A stretch of DNA of 64,000 bases from the NCBI RefSeq assembly GCF_001269925.1, contig NZ_LHVO01000045.1:62001-126000 (forward strand). The letters run 5' to 3'. The stretch is from Pseudomonas sp. MIACH (lineage in GTDB: Bacteria > Pseudomonadota > Gammaproteobacteria > Pseudomonadales > Pseudomonadaceae). The position numbers and the translations under genes are program-made. The notes below the pieces were generated by a model, which saw only the letters and a list, made by a program, of their open reading frames with translations, ran no database searches and was not told the origin of the DNA. This document shows, piece by piece, positions 16,972-25,868 of this stretch. The stretch's first letter is position 1, and every line of letters begins with the position of its first letter.

Positions 16972-17590
16972 TTACATCCGCGACGGTCAGGAGATCTATC
17001 GCAACTCCTTCGCCATTATTCGCGCGGAAGCCAACTTGGAGCGCATCCCGGCCGACCTGGAGAAACTCGCGGTGCGGGTGATTCATGCGTGCGGCATGGT
17101 CGAGGCCATCGATGGCCTGCAGTTCTCCGACGGCGCGGGTAAGGCCGGGCGCGATGCGCTGGCCGCTGGCGCGCCGATTCTGTGTGATGCGCGGATGGTC
17201 TCCGAAGGCGTGACCCGTGCGCGCTTGCCGGCCAACAACCCAGTGATCTGCACCCTGCGCGATGACAGCGTGCCGGAGCTGGCACGGGAGCTGGGCAACA
17301 CCCGTTCCGCCGCCGCCCTGGAGCTGTGGCGTCCGCACCTGGCAGGCAGCGTGGTGGTGATCGGCAATGCGCCGACGGCCCTGTTCTACCTGCTCGAGAT
17401 GCTGGATGCCGGCGCGCCGAAACCGGCGTTGATCCTCGGCTTCCCGGTCGGGTTTGTCGGCGCTGCCGAATCCAAGGCCATGCTGGCGGCGGATAGCCGT
17501 GGCGTACCGTTTGTGATCATGCAGGGCCGTCTGGGCGGCAGTGCCATGGCCGCCGCGGCGGTGAATGCGCTCGCCACGGAGGTCGAATAA
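16964..17590 (+). CDS. cobH: Precorrin-8X methylmutase CobH
   Basis: Isomerase moving the C-11 methyl group to C-12, giving hydrogenobyrinate. The protein has 208 residues, the standard size. The opening IRDGQEIYRNSFAIIRAEA, the catalytic-histidine segment VRVIHACGMVE and the core VVIGNAPTALFYLLEML with GFPVGFVGAAESK are all family signatures. The ATG at 16964 overlaps the cobG end; upstream in-frame codons to 16916 belong to the cobG overlap. The stop overlaps the cobI start (TAATG), so cobG, cobH and cobI are translationally coupled. Confidence 0.96.
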   Translation: MIDYIRDGQEIYRNSFAIIRAEANLERIPADLEKLAVRVIHACGMVEAIDGLQFSDGAGKAGRDALAAGAPILCDARMVSEGVTRARLPANNPVICTLRDDSVPELARELGNTRSAAALELWRPHLAGSVVVIGNAPTALFYLLEMLDAGAPKPALILGFPVGFVGAAESKAMLAADSRGVPFVIMQGRLGGSAMAAAAVNALATEVE

Positions 17591-18321
17591 TGCCCGCACG
17601 CGGACGTTTGATCGGCCTGGGCGTCGGCCCCGGCGACCCGGAGTTGATTACCGTCAAGGCCCTGCGCCTGCTGCGCGAATCGCCAGTGGTGGCGTATTTC
17701 GTGGCCAAGGGCAAGAAGGGCAACGCCTTCGGCATCATCGAAGACCACTTGGTGCCTCAGCAAACCTTGATGCCACTGGTGTACCCGGTGACCACCGAAG
17801 CGCTGCCGGCGCCGCTGTCCTACGAACAGGTGATCAGCGACTTCTACGACACCGCCAGTGTCGATGTGGCCGCGCACCTGGACGCCGGTCGCGATGTGGC
17901 AGTGATCTGCGAGGGTGATCCGTTCTTCTACGGCTCCTATATGTATTTGCATGATCGTTTGGCCGAGCGCTATGAAGCCCAGGTCATCCCCGGCGTGTGC
18001 TCGATGCTCGGCGGCGCCTCGGTACTCGGCGCGCCGTTGGTGTATCGCAACCAGAGCCTGTCGGTGCTGTCGGGGGTGCTGCCCCATGAAGACCTCAAGC
18101 GCCGCCTGGCAGATGCTGACGCAGCGGTGATCATGAAGCTGGGGCGCAACTTCCCCAAGGTGCGCCAGGTCCTCGAAGAACTTGGCCTGGCCGAGCGCGC
18201 GCTGTATGTGGAGCGCGCGACCATGGCCAACCAGAAAATCGTGCCGCTGGACCAGGTGGAGCCGATGTCTTCGCCGTACTTCTCGCTGATCATCGTGCCG
18301 GGTGAAAGGTGGCAAGGTTGA
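17590..18321 (+). CDS. cobI: Precorrin-2 C20-methyltransferase CobI
   Basis: SAM-dependent methylase adding the C-20 methyl group to precorrin-2, the first committed step of the corrin branch. The protein has 243 residues of the tetrapyrrole methylase fold. LIGLGVGPGDPELITVKALR is the N-terminal signature, VICEGDPFFYGSYMYL is the SAM-binding GDP motif, and VIPGVCSMLGGAS follows. It starts with the A of the cobH stop and ends by overlapping the cobJ ATG, so it is part of the coupled cobGHIJ run. Confidence 0.96.
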   Translation: MPARGRLIGLGVGPGDPELITVKALRLLRESPVVAYFVAKGKKGNAFGIIEDHLVPQQTLMPLVYPVTTEALPAPLSYEQVISDFYDTASVDVAAHLDAGRDVAVICEGDPFFYGSYMYLHDRLAERYEAQVIPGVCSMLGGASVLGAPLVYRNQSLSVLSGVLPHEDLKRRLADADAAVIMKLGRNFPKVRQVLEELGLAERALYVERATMANQKIVPLDQVEPMSSPYFSLIIVPGERWQG

Positions 18322-19958
18322 TGAACCCGGCGATTGTCATTCTGGGCCAGGGCAGCCTGGCCACCGCGCGCAGGATCCAGCAGGTTTACCCTGGCGCACT
18401 GATCCACGGACTGGTCGGGCGAGTTGAAGGTGCCGACCAGACTTACCGCGAATTTGGCGCGACCCTGCGTCAGCTGTACCAGCAGGGCTCGCCGCTGATC
18501 GCCCTGTGTGCGGCTGGCATCGTGATCCGCACCCTGGCGCCGCTGCTGCTGGAGAAGGGCGAGGAGCCGGCCGTACTGGCTGTGGCGGAAGATGGCAGCG
18601 CCGTGGTGCCGTTGCTCGGTGGCCTTGGTGGTGTGAACGTCATGGCGCGGGACATCGCTGCTGCACTGGGCGTTGCTGCGGCGATCACCACCAGTGGCGA
18701 GCTGCGTTTCGGTACCTGCCTGCTCAACCCGCCTGCGGGTTATGAACTGGCGGATCTGGAGCTGGGCAAGCGCTTTGTCTCGGACCTGCTGGCCGGCGAA
18801 AGCGTGCGTATCGAAGGTGCGGCGCCGTGGTTGGATCAGGCGAATTTGCCTCAGGACCAGCAGGCGCATTTAGCCATCCATGTGGGGAATGCCGAGCGCG
18901 CGCCGGCCGCCAACGAGTTGCTGATCTATCCGAAGAATGTGTGCGTGACCTGCCAGCCGGGTGCGCAGTTGGCGGAGCGTGTCCGCACGGCGTTGCACGA
19001 GGCGGGTATCGCCGTGCAATCCCTGGCCTGCCTGTTGGCCAGTGATCGGCAGATGGCCGAAGCGTCGCTGCATGAAGCCGCGTTGCAGTTGGGTGTGCCG
19101 CTGCGTTTTGCCGACGTGACGCCAGGCGCAGACATCGCCATCAGCGTTGCCGAGCAGCCTCTGGACCTGGCCCAGGTCGGCCGCCGCCGTGGTCGCCTCG
19201 CCGTGATCGGTCTGGGCCCTGGCGCCGCCGAGCTGATGGTGCCGGCGGTCAAGGCCGAACTCGCGCGTTGCACCGATGTGTTGGGCTATGAAACCTACGT
19301 GCGCATGGCCGGGCCGTTCCGCGACGATCAGGTGCAGCACTGCACCGATAACCGCGAAGAGATGCAACGCGCCCGCCACGCGTTTGAGCTGGCCGCGCAG
19401 GGGCGCTCGGTGGTGGTGGTGTCGTCCGGCGACCCCGGCGTCTTCGCCATGGCTGCGGCGGTGATCGAGGCGTTGCACGAGTCCAGTGACCCGGCGTGGC
19501 ACCAGGTTGACCTGCAAATCCTGCCGGGCGTTTCGGCCTCCCTGGCCACCGCCGCCCAGGCCGGTGCGCCGCTGGGCCATGACTTCTGCGTGATGTCCCT
19601 GTCGGACAACCTCAAGCCTTGGTCGATTATCGAAAAGCGCCTGGACCTTGCGTCTCAGGCCGATCTGGCCCTGGCGTTCTACAACCCGATCTCGCGTTCG
19701 CGGCCGTGGCAGCTGGGGCGCGCCCTGGAAATCGTCGCGCAGCACCGCACGCCTGAAACCCCGGTGGTGCTCGGCCGCGATATTGGTCGTCCGGGCCAGA
19801 CTCTGCGCGTCACCACCCTGGGGCAACTCACGCCAGACCAAGTCGACATGCGCACCATGGTGTTGATCGGCTCATCCACCACCTGCACATTCCCCCGCGC
19901 CGGTGGCGGTGAATGGGTCTATACGCCGCGCTGGTACGGCGAAAAGCCCACGTCCTGA
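18321..19958 (+). CDS. cobJ: CbiG-CobJ fusion: precorrin-3B C17-methyltransferase with N-terminal CbiG-like half
   Basis: A 545-residue fusion. Residues 1 to about 290 resemble CbiG: an N-terminal VILGQGSLATARRI segment, LIALCAAGIVIRTLAPLL and GGVNVMARDIAAALG, then a CobE/CbiG-C-like part around GIAVQSLACLLASDRQ. Residues from about 295 are CobJ, with LAVIGLGPGAAELMVPAVK, VVVVSSGDPGVFAMAAAV and ILPGVSASLATAAQAGAPLGHDF. CobJ adds the C-17 methyl and contracts the ring. Such fusions are known in Pseudomonas. The ATG at 18321 overlaps the cobI stop (TGATG); a GTG at 18309 is less likely. A clear intrinsic terminator follows. Confidence 0.93.
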   Translation: MNPAIVILGQGSLATARRIQQVYPGALIHGLVGRVEGADQTYREFGATLRQLYQQGSPLIALCAAGIVIRTLAPLLLEKGEEPAVLAVAEDGSAVVPLLGGLGGVNVMARDIAAALGVAAAITTSGELRFGTCLLNPPAGYELADLELGKRFVSDLLAGESVRIEGAAPWLDQANLPQDQQAHLAIHVGNAERAPAANELLIYPKNVCVTCQPGAQLAERVRTALHEAGIAVQSLACLLASDRQMAEASLHEAALQLGVPLRFADVTPGADIAISVAEQPLDLAQVGRRRGRLAVIGLGPGAAELMVPAVKAELARCTDVLGYETYVRMAGPFRDDQVQHCTDNREEMQRARHAFELAAQGRSVVVVSSGDPGVFAMAAAVIEALHESSDPAWHQVDLQILPGVSASLATAAQAGAPLGHDFCVMSLSDNLKPWSIIEKRLDLASQADLALAFYNPISRSRPWQLGRALEIVAQHRTPETPVVLGRDIGRPGQTLRVTTLGQLTPDQVDMRTMVLIGSSTTCTFPRAGGGEWVYTPRWYGEKPTS

Positions 19959-19979
19959 AAACGCCTGGGCGGCCGCACG

Positions 19980-20036
19980 AAAGCTCCGAATGACAACGGG
20001 TGATGATCTGTTGTCGCTCGGGGCTTTTTCTTTTTT
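19980..20036 (+). terminator. Intrinsic terminator of the cobGHIJ operon
   Basis: AAAGCTCCGA (19980-19989) pairs with TCGGGGCTTT (20018-20027), with one G-U pair, and an inner ACAAC/GTTGT stem adds stability. A T-rich tract (TTTTTCTTTTTT) follows at once. It lies 20 bases after the cobJ stop and has all the parts of a Rho-independent terminator on the plus strand. Confidence 0.85.
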
Positions 20037-20196
20037 GAATCACGAAAGCCGGAAGGCCTGGAGGCGCGCCCCGTCATTGCTGGGCAGCGTTTTTTGGCGG
20101 GGGCCGGCAAGCGATGTTTGTGGCCTGGAAGAGCCGCCGGTGACTGGACTAGTGTGGACACAAGCCCCGCGTTGGGGTGTTTGTGGAGAACCGAAC

Positions 20197-20976
20197 ATGG
20201 AGCGACATCACAGAAGGATCAACAACACAAAACGGCGCAAGTTGATTGCCGCCTACACATTACCCAGGGCGCCAGGCGTGCAGCCCTCATTGCCGCTCGA
20301 CACGGAGGACGACAGCAACGCGGCGGTGGTCAACAACAGTGTGATTTCGTTTGCCGAGGGCTTGTCCGGGCTGAACCGGGAGTACATCCGCAAAAGTTAT
20401 CTGCTGGCCAGCAGTTACGTCAGCGATGTATTGAAAATCCACCGAGGTACCGAGGCCTGGTACGACGAATTTATCAAGGTGATGATCAGCCTGGGCTGGC
20501 TGCCGGTGCGCAGCAGTTTCGAGCGGGTCTCTCATTCGGGCAAGGGCCTGACGGTGCAACTGGCCGCACTGAATATCATCAGCGCGATGTTGGCGACAAT
20601 ATCGGTTTCGGCGCCGTTGATCGCGGCGCTGCCGAAGCTGGCGGCCGATGCACTGGAAGCGCTGAAGCAGCAGCCGAGCTCTTTCGAACTGTTCAAGCGC
20701 AACAGCACGGTGCATCAGGGCGGTGATTTCGGCCTGGCGTCCTGCGCCGAAACGGACGGCGAATTGATGATGGTGCTGGTGACCTACAGCACCCAGGGCG
20801 TGAGCAAACAGGTGGGGCTACCGTTCCTGGAATGGGACAGTTCCTCGTTCGAGGCCTTCAGTGGGCAAACCTGCCTGGTGCTGAATACCTCGGTGGTCAA
20901 CGAAAAAACCATCCAACTGATGCGCGAGAGCGCGGGCGACAAGGTGCAGTTGGCGATTGCCAAGTACCGTATCTAA
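20197..20976 (+). CDS. Hypothetical protein, 259 residues, unrecognised
   Basis: I do not recognise this family. The ATG at 20197 is preceded by GTGGAGAACC, a good ribosome site, so the open frame upstream to 19903 is probably not translated. The N-terminus is basic (MERHHRRINNTKRRK) and there is no signal peptide. A central stretch at about residues 130-160 is moderately hydrophobic (LAALNIISAMLATISVSAPLIAALPKL) and could be a membrane-associated helix pair or buried core. The C-terminal third looks beta-rich (LMMVLVTYSTQGVSKQVGLPFLEW). It stands alone after the cob terminator, and its stop overlaps the convergent MarC gene by four bases. A short GC-rich hairpin near 20164 precedes the start. 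It is possibly lineage-specific cargo. Confidence 0.7.
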   Translation: MERHHRRINNTKRRKLIAAYTLPRAPGVQPSLPLDTEDDSNAAVVNNSVISFAEGLSGLNREYIRKSYLLASSYVSDVLKIHRGTEAWYDEFIKVMISLGWLPVRSSFERVSHSGKGLTVQLAALNIISAMLATISVSAPLIAALPKLAADALEALKQQPSSFELFKRNSTVHQGGDFGLASCAETDGELMMVLVTYSTQGVSKQVGLPFLEWDSSSFEAFSGQTCLVLNTSVVNEKTIQLMRESAGDKVQLAIAKYRI

Positions 20977-21569
20977 GGCACCAGGTAACCGCGCACGCCG
21001 GTAAAGATGATCTGCGCGGCGAGGGCGCATACGAACAACCCCATTAACCGACTGACAATTTGTAAGCCTTGGTCACCGAGAATCCGTTCGATACGGTTGG
21101 ACAGGTACAGCACCACGCCCACCGTGAGGCTGGCCAGGGCGATGCTGAGGATGGCGGTGAGCTTGTCGTCCCAGTGCGGTTGGCTGACGCCCATGACCAA
21201 CAGCGCACCAATGGTGCCGGGGCCGACTGTAAGGGGGATGGTCAGCGGCACGATGGTCACGTCCTGCTGCACGTTGTCGGTCTGCACCGCCGACTTGCCT
21301 TGGGCCATGCCCAGGGCGGAGATAAACAGCACACTGCCGGCACCGATGCGGAAGGCATCCACGGTGATACCGAACACGCTGAAGATCACCCGGCCGAACA
21401 GGTAGAGCAACACGCTCGACACCAGGGTTGCCAGCGCCACTTTCCAGGCCAGGCGCCGCCGCTCTTTGCTGGAATAGCCACGGGTCAGGCTGATAAAGCA
21501 GGACAGCACGAAGAACGGGCTGTAGAGCACCAGCATCTTCAGGTAAACGCTGAATAACACGTGGAGCAT
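20973..21569 (-). CDS. MarC family integral membrane protein
   Basis: A 198-residue inner-membrane protein of the MarC/UPF0056 family, with about six helices. Family text includes VYLKMLVLYSPFFVLSCFISLT at the start, DAFRIGAGSVLFISALGM in the centre and TIVPLTIPLTVGPGTIGALLVM, the most conserved MarC motif. The start at 21569 is chosen because the first helix begins there; the frame stays open further upstream. The original link of MarC to antibiotic resistance is not upheld and the transported substrate is unclear. It converges on the unknown gene at 20197 and lies downstream of retS. Confidence 0.9.
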   Translation of the reverse strand: MLHVLFSVYLKMLVLYSPFFVLSCFISLTRGYSSKERRRLAWKVALATLVSSVLLYLFGRVIFSVFGITVDAFRIGAGSVLFISALGMAQGKSAVQTDNVQQDVTIVPLTIPLTVGPGTIGALLVMGVSQPHWDDKLTAILSIALASLTVGVVLYLSNRIERILGDQGLQIVSRLMGLFVCALAAQIIFTGVRGYLVP

Positions 21570-21625
21570 GGGGGGGGCTCGCGGGCGGGGAAAGTGTGGA
21601 GAGTCTAACAGGCGATACAGAGCAA

Positions 21626-21654
21626 ATGTGGGAGGGGGTTGCCCCCTCCCACAT
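21626..21654. repeat. Single compact REP palindrome downstream of retS
   Basis: ATGTGGGAGGGGG (21626-21638) pairs with CCCCCTCCCACAT (21642-21654) with only a short TTG-type loop, so the two arms of a REPIN appear collapsed into one hairpin. It sits 17 bases past the retS stop and before marC on the same strand. A stem this strong could stabilise the retS 3' end or impede read-through; there is no U-tract. Confidence 0.8.
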
Positions 21655-21671
21655 GGGGAAAACATTTCAGA

Positions 21672-24443
21672 TCAAGAGGACGCGTGCTCAGGCCGTTGTT
21701 GACGCTGCGCCACCCAGTACTCCACCAGCTCACGCAACTGCGACAACTCCACCGGTTTGGCCATATGCCCGTCCATGCCGGCCTGGCGTGCACGTTCTTT
21801 GTGTTCCGAGAGGATATGCGCGGTGAGCGCCACCACCGGCGTGCGAATGCGCTGGTGGCTGACTTCCCACGCGCGCAGTTGCTGGGTGGCCGAGAAACCA
21901 TCGAGGATCGGCATCTCGCAGTCCATCAACACCAGGTCGTAACGCTGGGCCTTCATCGCCTCCAGCGCTTCTTCACCGTTGCTGGCCGTGTCCGGGTTGA
22001 GGTTGAGCTTGCCGAGCATGCCGCGAATCACTTTGGTGGAGATGCTGTTGTCTTCGGCTACCAGGATCTTGAAATCGCTGGGCACGATTACCGCCGCCGG
22101 GGCGCTGAGGGACGCGCGGGGCTGCACGCCGCCTTTGCTGCGCTGGGTCAACTCATCCGCCAAGGTGGTCTTGAGGGTGTAACCGGCGACCGGCTTGGCG
22201 AGGATGCGCTTGATCCCGCAGTTGCGCGCGATGACCTTGCTCGGCGCATTGCTGATGCCGGTGAGCATGATCAGCAGGATGTCGTGGTTCAGGCTCGGGT
22301 CTTCCTTGATCTTCGCGGCCAGTTGCATACCGGTCATGCCGGGCATGTTCTGGTCCAGCAGCACCACATCGAAGTAATCGCGCAGGTGCGCCTTGGTGCG
22401 CAGCAGCGCCAGGGCCTCTTTGCCCGATGGTACCGCGCTGACATTCAGGCCCCAGGCCGTGCACTGCTGCACCAGCACTTTGCGACATGTGTCGTTGTCG
22501 TCCACCACCAGCACGCGCGCGCCTTTGAGCGGGCCATCGAGGTCGGAGGTGGGGTGTTCCAGGCGTTCCGGGTCCAGCGGCAGGGTCAGCCACAGCGTGC
22601 TGCCCTGATGGCTGCCGCTCTTGATGCCGAATTCGCCGTTCATCAACAGGATCAATTGGCGCGCGATCACCAGGCCCAGGTGGCCGCTCAAACGGGTCGC
22701 CGAGAGGAAATTCTTGCTGTGCAGTTCGCTGTGCAGCAAGGCTTCGCGTTCGGCGGCTTCCATTGGCAGGCCGCTGTCCTGCACGGCAATGCGCAGGCGC
22801 GGTTTGGTGCTGCGGTCGTCCAGGGCGACGACGATCAGCACTTCGCCTTCGTCGGTTTTGTGCAGGGCGTTTTCCAGCAGGCTCAGCATCGTCTGGCGCA
22901 GGCGTGTCGGGTCACCGCTGATGACGCGCGGCACCTGGGGCTGGATAAAGCTGATCAACTCGACATTCTGCTGTTCGGCTTTGGCGCGGAAGATGCTCAG
23001 GCAGTCCTCGATCAGCGCATTGAGGTCGAACTGCACGTCATCCAGTTCGATCTGCCCGGATTCGAGCTTCGAGATGTCGAGAATCTCGTTGATCAGCGTC
23101 AGCAGTTCGTTCCCGGCGCTGTGGATGGTTTGCACGTAGTCGCGCTGCTTCACCGACAGCGGCGTGCCCAGCAGCAGTTCGGTCATGCCCAGCACGCCGT
23201 TCATGGGGGTGCGGATTTCGTGGCTGATCTTCGCCAGGAATTCGGCCTTGGCAGCGATCTCGGCATTGCTCGCGGCCAGGTCGCGGCTGAGGCTGAAGCG
23301 GGCTTCGACAATGGCGCGCTGGCGCTCGCCGAGGGCTAGGCTCATCAACAGGCCGCTCAGGCAGATAAAGGCCAGCAGGGTCACGATCAGACCCTGGGGC
23401 GACACCATCGTCAGCCCCAGCAATGCCGGGAGGATGATCAGCGTACCGATGTTGAACACCACCATGCCTGCCACGAACAAGCGCGCCGGGCGGTAGCCTT
23501 TCTGCCAGTGACACGCCGAGACAAACAGCATGCTCAGGCCGGCCAGGGCCACCAGCGCGTAGGTGATGATGTTCAGTGGCAGGGTGTTGACGAACAACAG
23601 CAGCAGGCCGCACAGCACGATAAACAGGATGTCGGCCATCAACAGCTTGTTCAGCGGGTGTGGACCGAGGGGCATGAAGAAGCGATAGGCAAACATCAGT
23701 CCGCACGGCGCGGTCAGCAGCAGGGCCAGGTAGGCCCCAGGGGTCTGGACCGCGTGCCAGTTCGGCAGCCAAGGGCCCACCAGGTTGAGCAGCAGCGCCA
23801 GGCTGAGCATCAGCAGCAGTTCGCAGGCCGCCAGCCACAGGCTGCTGCGCGAGCGATGGTAGGCGAAGCGCGTCAGGTTATGCAGGATCAGCATCAGCAG
23901 GCAGCCGAACAGCAGGCCGTAGATCAGTGACTGGGTCTGGTCCGCAGCGGCCAGTACGGCCGGTTCCAGGGTGATATAGGGGCGCAGTTCGTGTTCCGAG
24001 ACCAGGCGCAGGTAGACGTCGAGGGGCTTTGGGCTCTGTGGCATCGGCAGCATGAAGTCGCTGCTGGGCAATGGGCGTTCCGCCTGGGGCTGGCGGGTGC
24101 CAGTGCTTTGCTGCTCGACCAGGGAGTCGCCGTCCAGCACATAGAGGTTCAGGTGCGACAGGTCCGGGGCGAATATCCGCAGCACTTGCTCGTGCTTGCC
24201 GGGCTGCAGCTTGAAACGTACCCACAACGCGCCGTCCGGTGCCGCCGCGGTAATGCGGTCCAGTTCGATGGGGCTGAATTGATTGGTGTAGCGCGAGGAG
24301 CGGATGTCGCTCAGCTGCAGGTCAGCCTGTTCATCAAGCAATACTGCCCAGCCACTGCCTTGCGCGGCGGCCTGGGCCGGAAACAAGCAGAGCAGTGTCA
24401 GCAGACTGACAGTAAAACCTATGGCGATCCTGAGCCAGCGCAC
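21672..24443 (-). CDS. retS: Hybrid sensor kinase RetS
   Basis: Orphan hybrid sensor that in P. aeruginosa forms heterodimers with GacS and blocks the Gac/Rsm switch to biofilm life. The protein has 923 residues. Order: signal peptide, periplasmic 7TMR-DISMED2 (about 30-170), seven-helix 7TMR-DISM region (about 180-390), HisKA with H408 in KISHEIRTPM, a CA/HATPase domain, receiver 1 with D697 in LLDQNMPGM and receiver 2 with D841 in LMDCEMPILDG. The CA domain is altered: DSGLPM replaces the usual DxGxG, and SGHLGLVIA the GxGLGL box, fitting a signalling partner rather than a classical kinase. Neighbour purD and the double receiver match PA4856. The start is GTG, with GAAGGGA before it. Confidence 0.9.
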   Translation of the reverse strand: MRWLRIAIGFTVSLLTLLCLFPAQAAAQGSGWAVLLDEQADLQLSDIRSSRYTNQFSPIELDRITAAAPDGALWVRFKLQPGKHEQVLRIFAPDLSHLNLYVLDGDSLVEQQSTGTRQPQAERPLPSSDFMLPMPQSPKPLDVYLRLVSEHELRPYITLEPAVLAAADQTQSLIYGLLFGCLLMLILHNLTRFAYHRSRSSLWLAACELLLMLSLALLLNLVGPWLPNWHAVQTPGAYLALLLTAPCGLMFAYRFFMPLGPHPLNKLLMADILFIVLCGLLLLFVNTLPLNIITYALVALAGLSMLFVSACHWQKGYRPARLFVAGMVVFNIGTLIILPALLGLTMVSPQGLIVTLLAFICLSGLLMSLALGERQRAIVEARFSLSRDLAASNAEIAAKAEFLAKISHEIRTPMNGVLGMTELLLGTPLSVKQRDYVQTIHSAGNELLTLINEILDISKLESGQIELDDVQFDLNALIEDCLSIFRAKAEQQNVELISFIQPQVPRVISGDPTRLRQTMLSLLENALHKTDEGEVLIVVALDDRSTKPRLRIAVQDSGLPMEAAEREALLHSELHSKNFLSATRLSGHLGLVIARQLILLMNGEFGIKSGSHQGSTLWLTLPLDPERLEHPTSDLDGPLKGARVLVVDDNDTCRKVLVQQCTAWGLNVSAVPSGKEALALLRTKAHLRDYFDVVLLDQNMPGMTGMQLAAKIKEDPSLNHDILLIMLTGISNAPSKVIARNCGIKRILAKPVAGYTLKTTLADELTQRSKGGVQPRASLSAPAAVIVPSDFKILVAEDNSISTKVIRGMLGKLNLNPDTASNGEEALEAMKAQRYDLVLMDCEMPILDGFSATQQLRAWEVSHQRIRTPVVALTAHILSEHKERARQAGMDGHMAKPVELSQLRELVEYWVAQRQQRPEHASS

Positions 24444-24501
24444 GGCGAAATCCCTTCGTAGGTTGATGCACGGTTAACTATGCGCGGGGAGGCCTGTATA
24501 C

Positions 24502-24524
24502 GGCAAGGGCCAGAGGCCCTTGCC
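24502..24524. terminator. Perfect hairpin between purD and retS
   Basis: GGCAAGGGCC (24502-24511) pairs perfectly with GGCCCTTGCC (24515-24524) across a three-base loop. It lies 22 bases past the purD stop and before the retS start on the same strand. There is no U-run, so it may be a processing or attenuation hairpin rather than a full intrinsic terminator. Confidence 0.55.
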
Positions 24525-24545
24525 TAACCGAACGGATAGCTAGTG

Positions 24546-25838
24546 TTACTGGCTTTCGCCACGTTCACGGGCAATGGCGCGGTAGCCGATGTCCGTGCGG
24601 TAGAAGCAGCCTTTCCAGTCGATTTTTGCCGCTAGCTTGTAGGCTTGTTGCTGCGCAGCGTCGACGCTGGCGCCCATCGCGGTGGCGCACAGGACACGAC
24701 CGCCGGCGGTGACAACCTTGCCGTCCTTGAGCGCGGTGCCCGCATGGAACACCTTGCCTTCCAGCGTAGCCGCCGCGTCCAGGCCTTCAATCACATCGCC
24801 CTTGGCGTAGTCGGCCGGGTAACCTCCGGCGGCCAGCACGATGCCGACGCTTGGACGTGGATCCCACTGCGCTTCAACCTTGTCCAGGGCCTGGGCCAAT
24901 GCGGCTTCCACCAGCAGCACCAGGCTCGATTGCAGGCGCAGCATCACCGGTTGGGTTTCCGGGTCGCCGAAGCGGCAGTTGAACTCGATGACTTTCGGGT
25001 TGCCGGCTTTGTCGATCATCAGACCGGCGTAGAGGAAGCCGGTGTACACGTTGCCTTCGTCGGCCATGCCACGCACGGTTGGCCAGATCACCAGGTCCAT
25101 CACGCGCTGGTGCACGTCGGCGGTAACCACCGGGGCCGGGGAGTAGGCACCCATGCCGCCGGTGTTCGGGCCGCTGTCGCCGTCGCCGACGCGTTTGTGG
25201 TCCTGGCTGGTGGCCATCGGCAGCACGTTCTTGCCGTCGACCATCACGATAAAGCTGGCTTCTTCGCCATCGAGGAATTCCTCGATGACAACGCGCGAAC
25301 CTGCATCACCAAAGGCGTTACCGGCGAGCATGTCACGCACGGCGTCTTCGGCTTCCTGCAGGGTCATGGCGACGATCACGCCTTTACCGGCGGCCAGGCC
25401 GTCGGCCTTGATCACGATTGGCGCACCTTTTTCACGCAGGTAAGCCAGGGCCGGCTCGATCTCGGTGAAGTTCTGGTAGTCGGCAGTCGGGATCTTGTGG
25501 CGCGCGAGGAAATCCTTGGTGAAGGCTTTCGAGCCTTCCAGTTGGGCCGCGCCGGCGGTGGGGCCGAAGCAATCCAGGCCACGGCTGCGGAACAGGTCCA
25601 CGACACCGGCAACCAGTGGGACTTCCGGACCGACGATGGTCAGGGAGACGTTTTTCTCGGCGAAGTCGGCCAGTTGCTCAAGGGCCAGTACGTCGATAGC
25701 GACGTTTTCGCACTTGGCTTCGATGGCGGTACCGGCGTTGCCGGGGGCGACGAAGACTTTCTGGACGCGTGGGTCCTGGGCAACTTTCCAGGCCAGGGCG
25801 TGCTCACGGCCACCGCTGCCAATGATCAAAACATTCAT
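24546..25838 (-). CDS. purD: Phosphoribosylamine-glycine ligase PurD
   Basis: GAR synthetase, step two of purine synthesis: joins glycine to phosphoribosylamine with ATP. The protein has 430 residues, normal length. The N-terminus MNVLIIGSGGREHALAWK is the family signature. An ATP-grasp fold follows, with IVIKADGLAAGKGV, and GPNTGGMGAYSPAP and EFNCRFGDPETQ form the active site. It lies downstream of purH on the same strand, separated by an 80-base gap holding a small inverted repeat. The purH-purD pairing is conserved in gamma-proteobacteria. Confidence 0.97.
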   Translation of the reverse strand: MNVLIIGSGGREHALAWKVAQDPRVQKVFVAPGNAGTAIEAKCENVAIDVLALEQLADFAEKNVSLTIVGPEVPLVAGVVDLFRSRGLDCFGPTAGAAQLEGSKAFTKDFLARHKIPTADYQNFTEIEPALAYLREKGAPIVIKADGLAAGKGVIVAMTLQEAEDAVRDMLAGNAFGDAGSRVVIEEFLDGEEASFIVMVDGKNVLPMATSQDHKRVGDGDSGPNTGGMGAYSPAPVVTADVHQRVMDLVIWPTVRGMADEGNVYTGFLYAGLMIDKAGNPKVIEFNCRFGDPETQPVMLRLQSSLVLLVEAALAQALDKVEAQWDPRPSVGIVLAAGGYPADYAKGDVIEGLDAAATLEGKVFHAGTALKDGKVVTAGGRVLCATAMGASVDAAQQQAYKLAAKIDWKGCFYRTDIGYRAIARERGESQ

Positions 25839-25868
25839 TTCAAAAACCTCTGTGAAACGCTGTGCTTT

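Noticed and set aside
20164..20178. GC-rich hairpin before the unknown gene as a terminator
   Set aside because: Short stem, no U-tract, and a much better terminator already lies at 19980-20036.
19903..20196. Longer N-terminal extension of the 259-residue unknown protein
   Set aside because: It would cross the cob terminator and overlap cobJ; the ATG at 20197 has a strong ribosome site.
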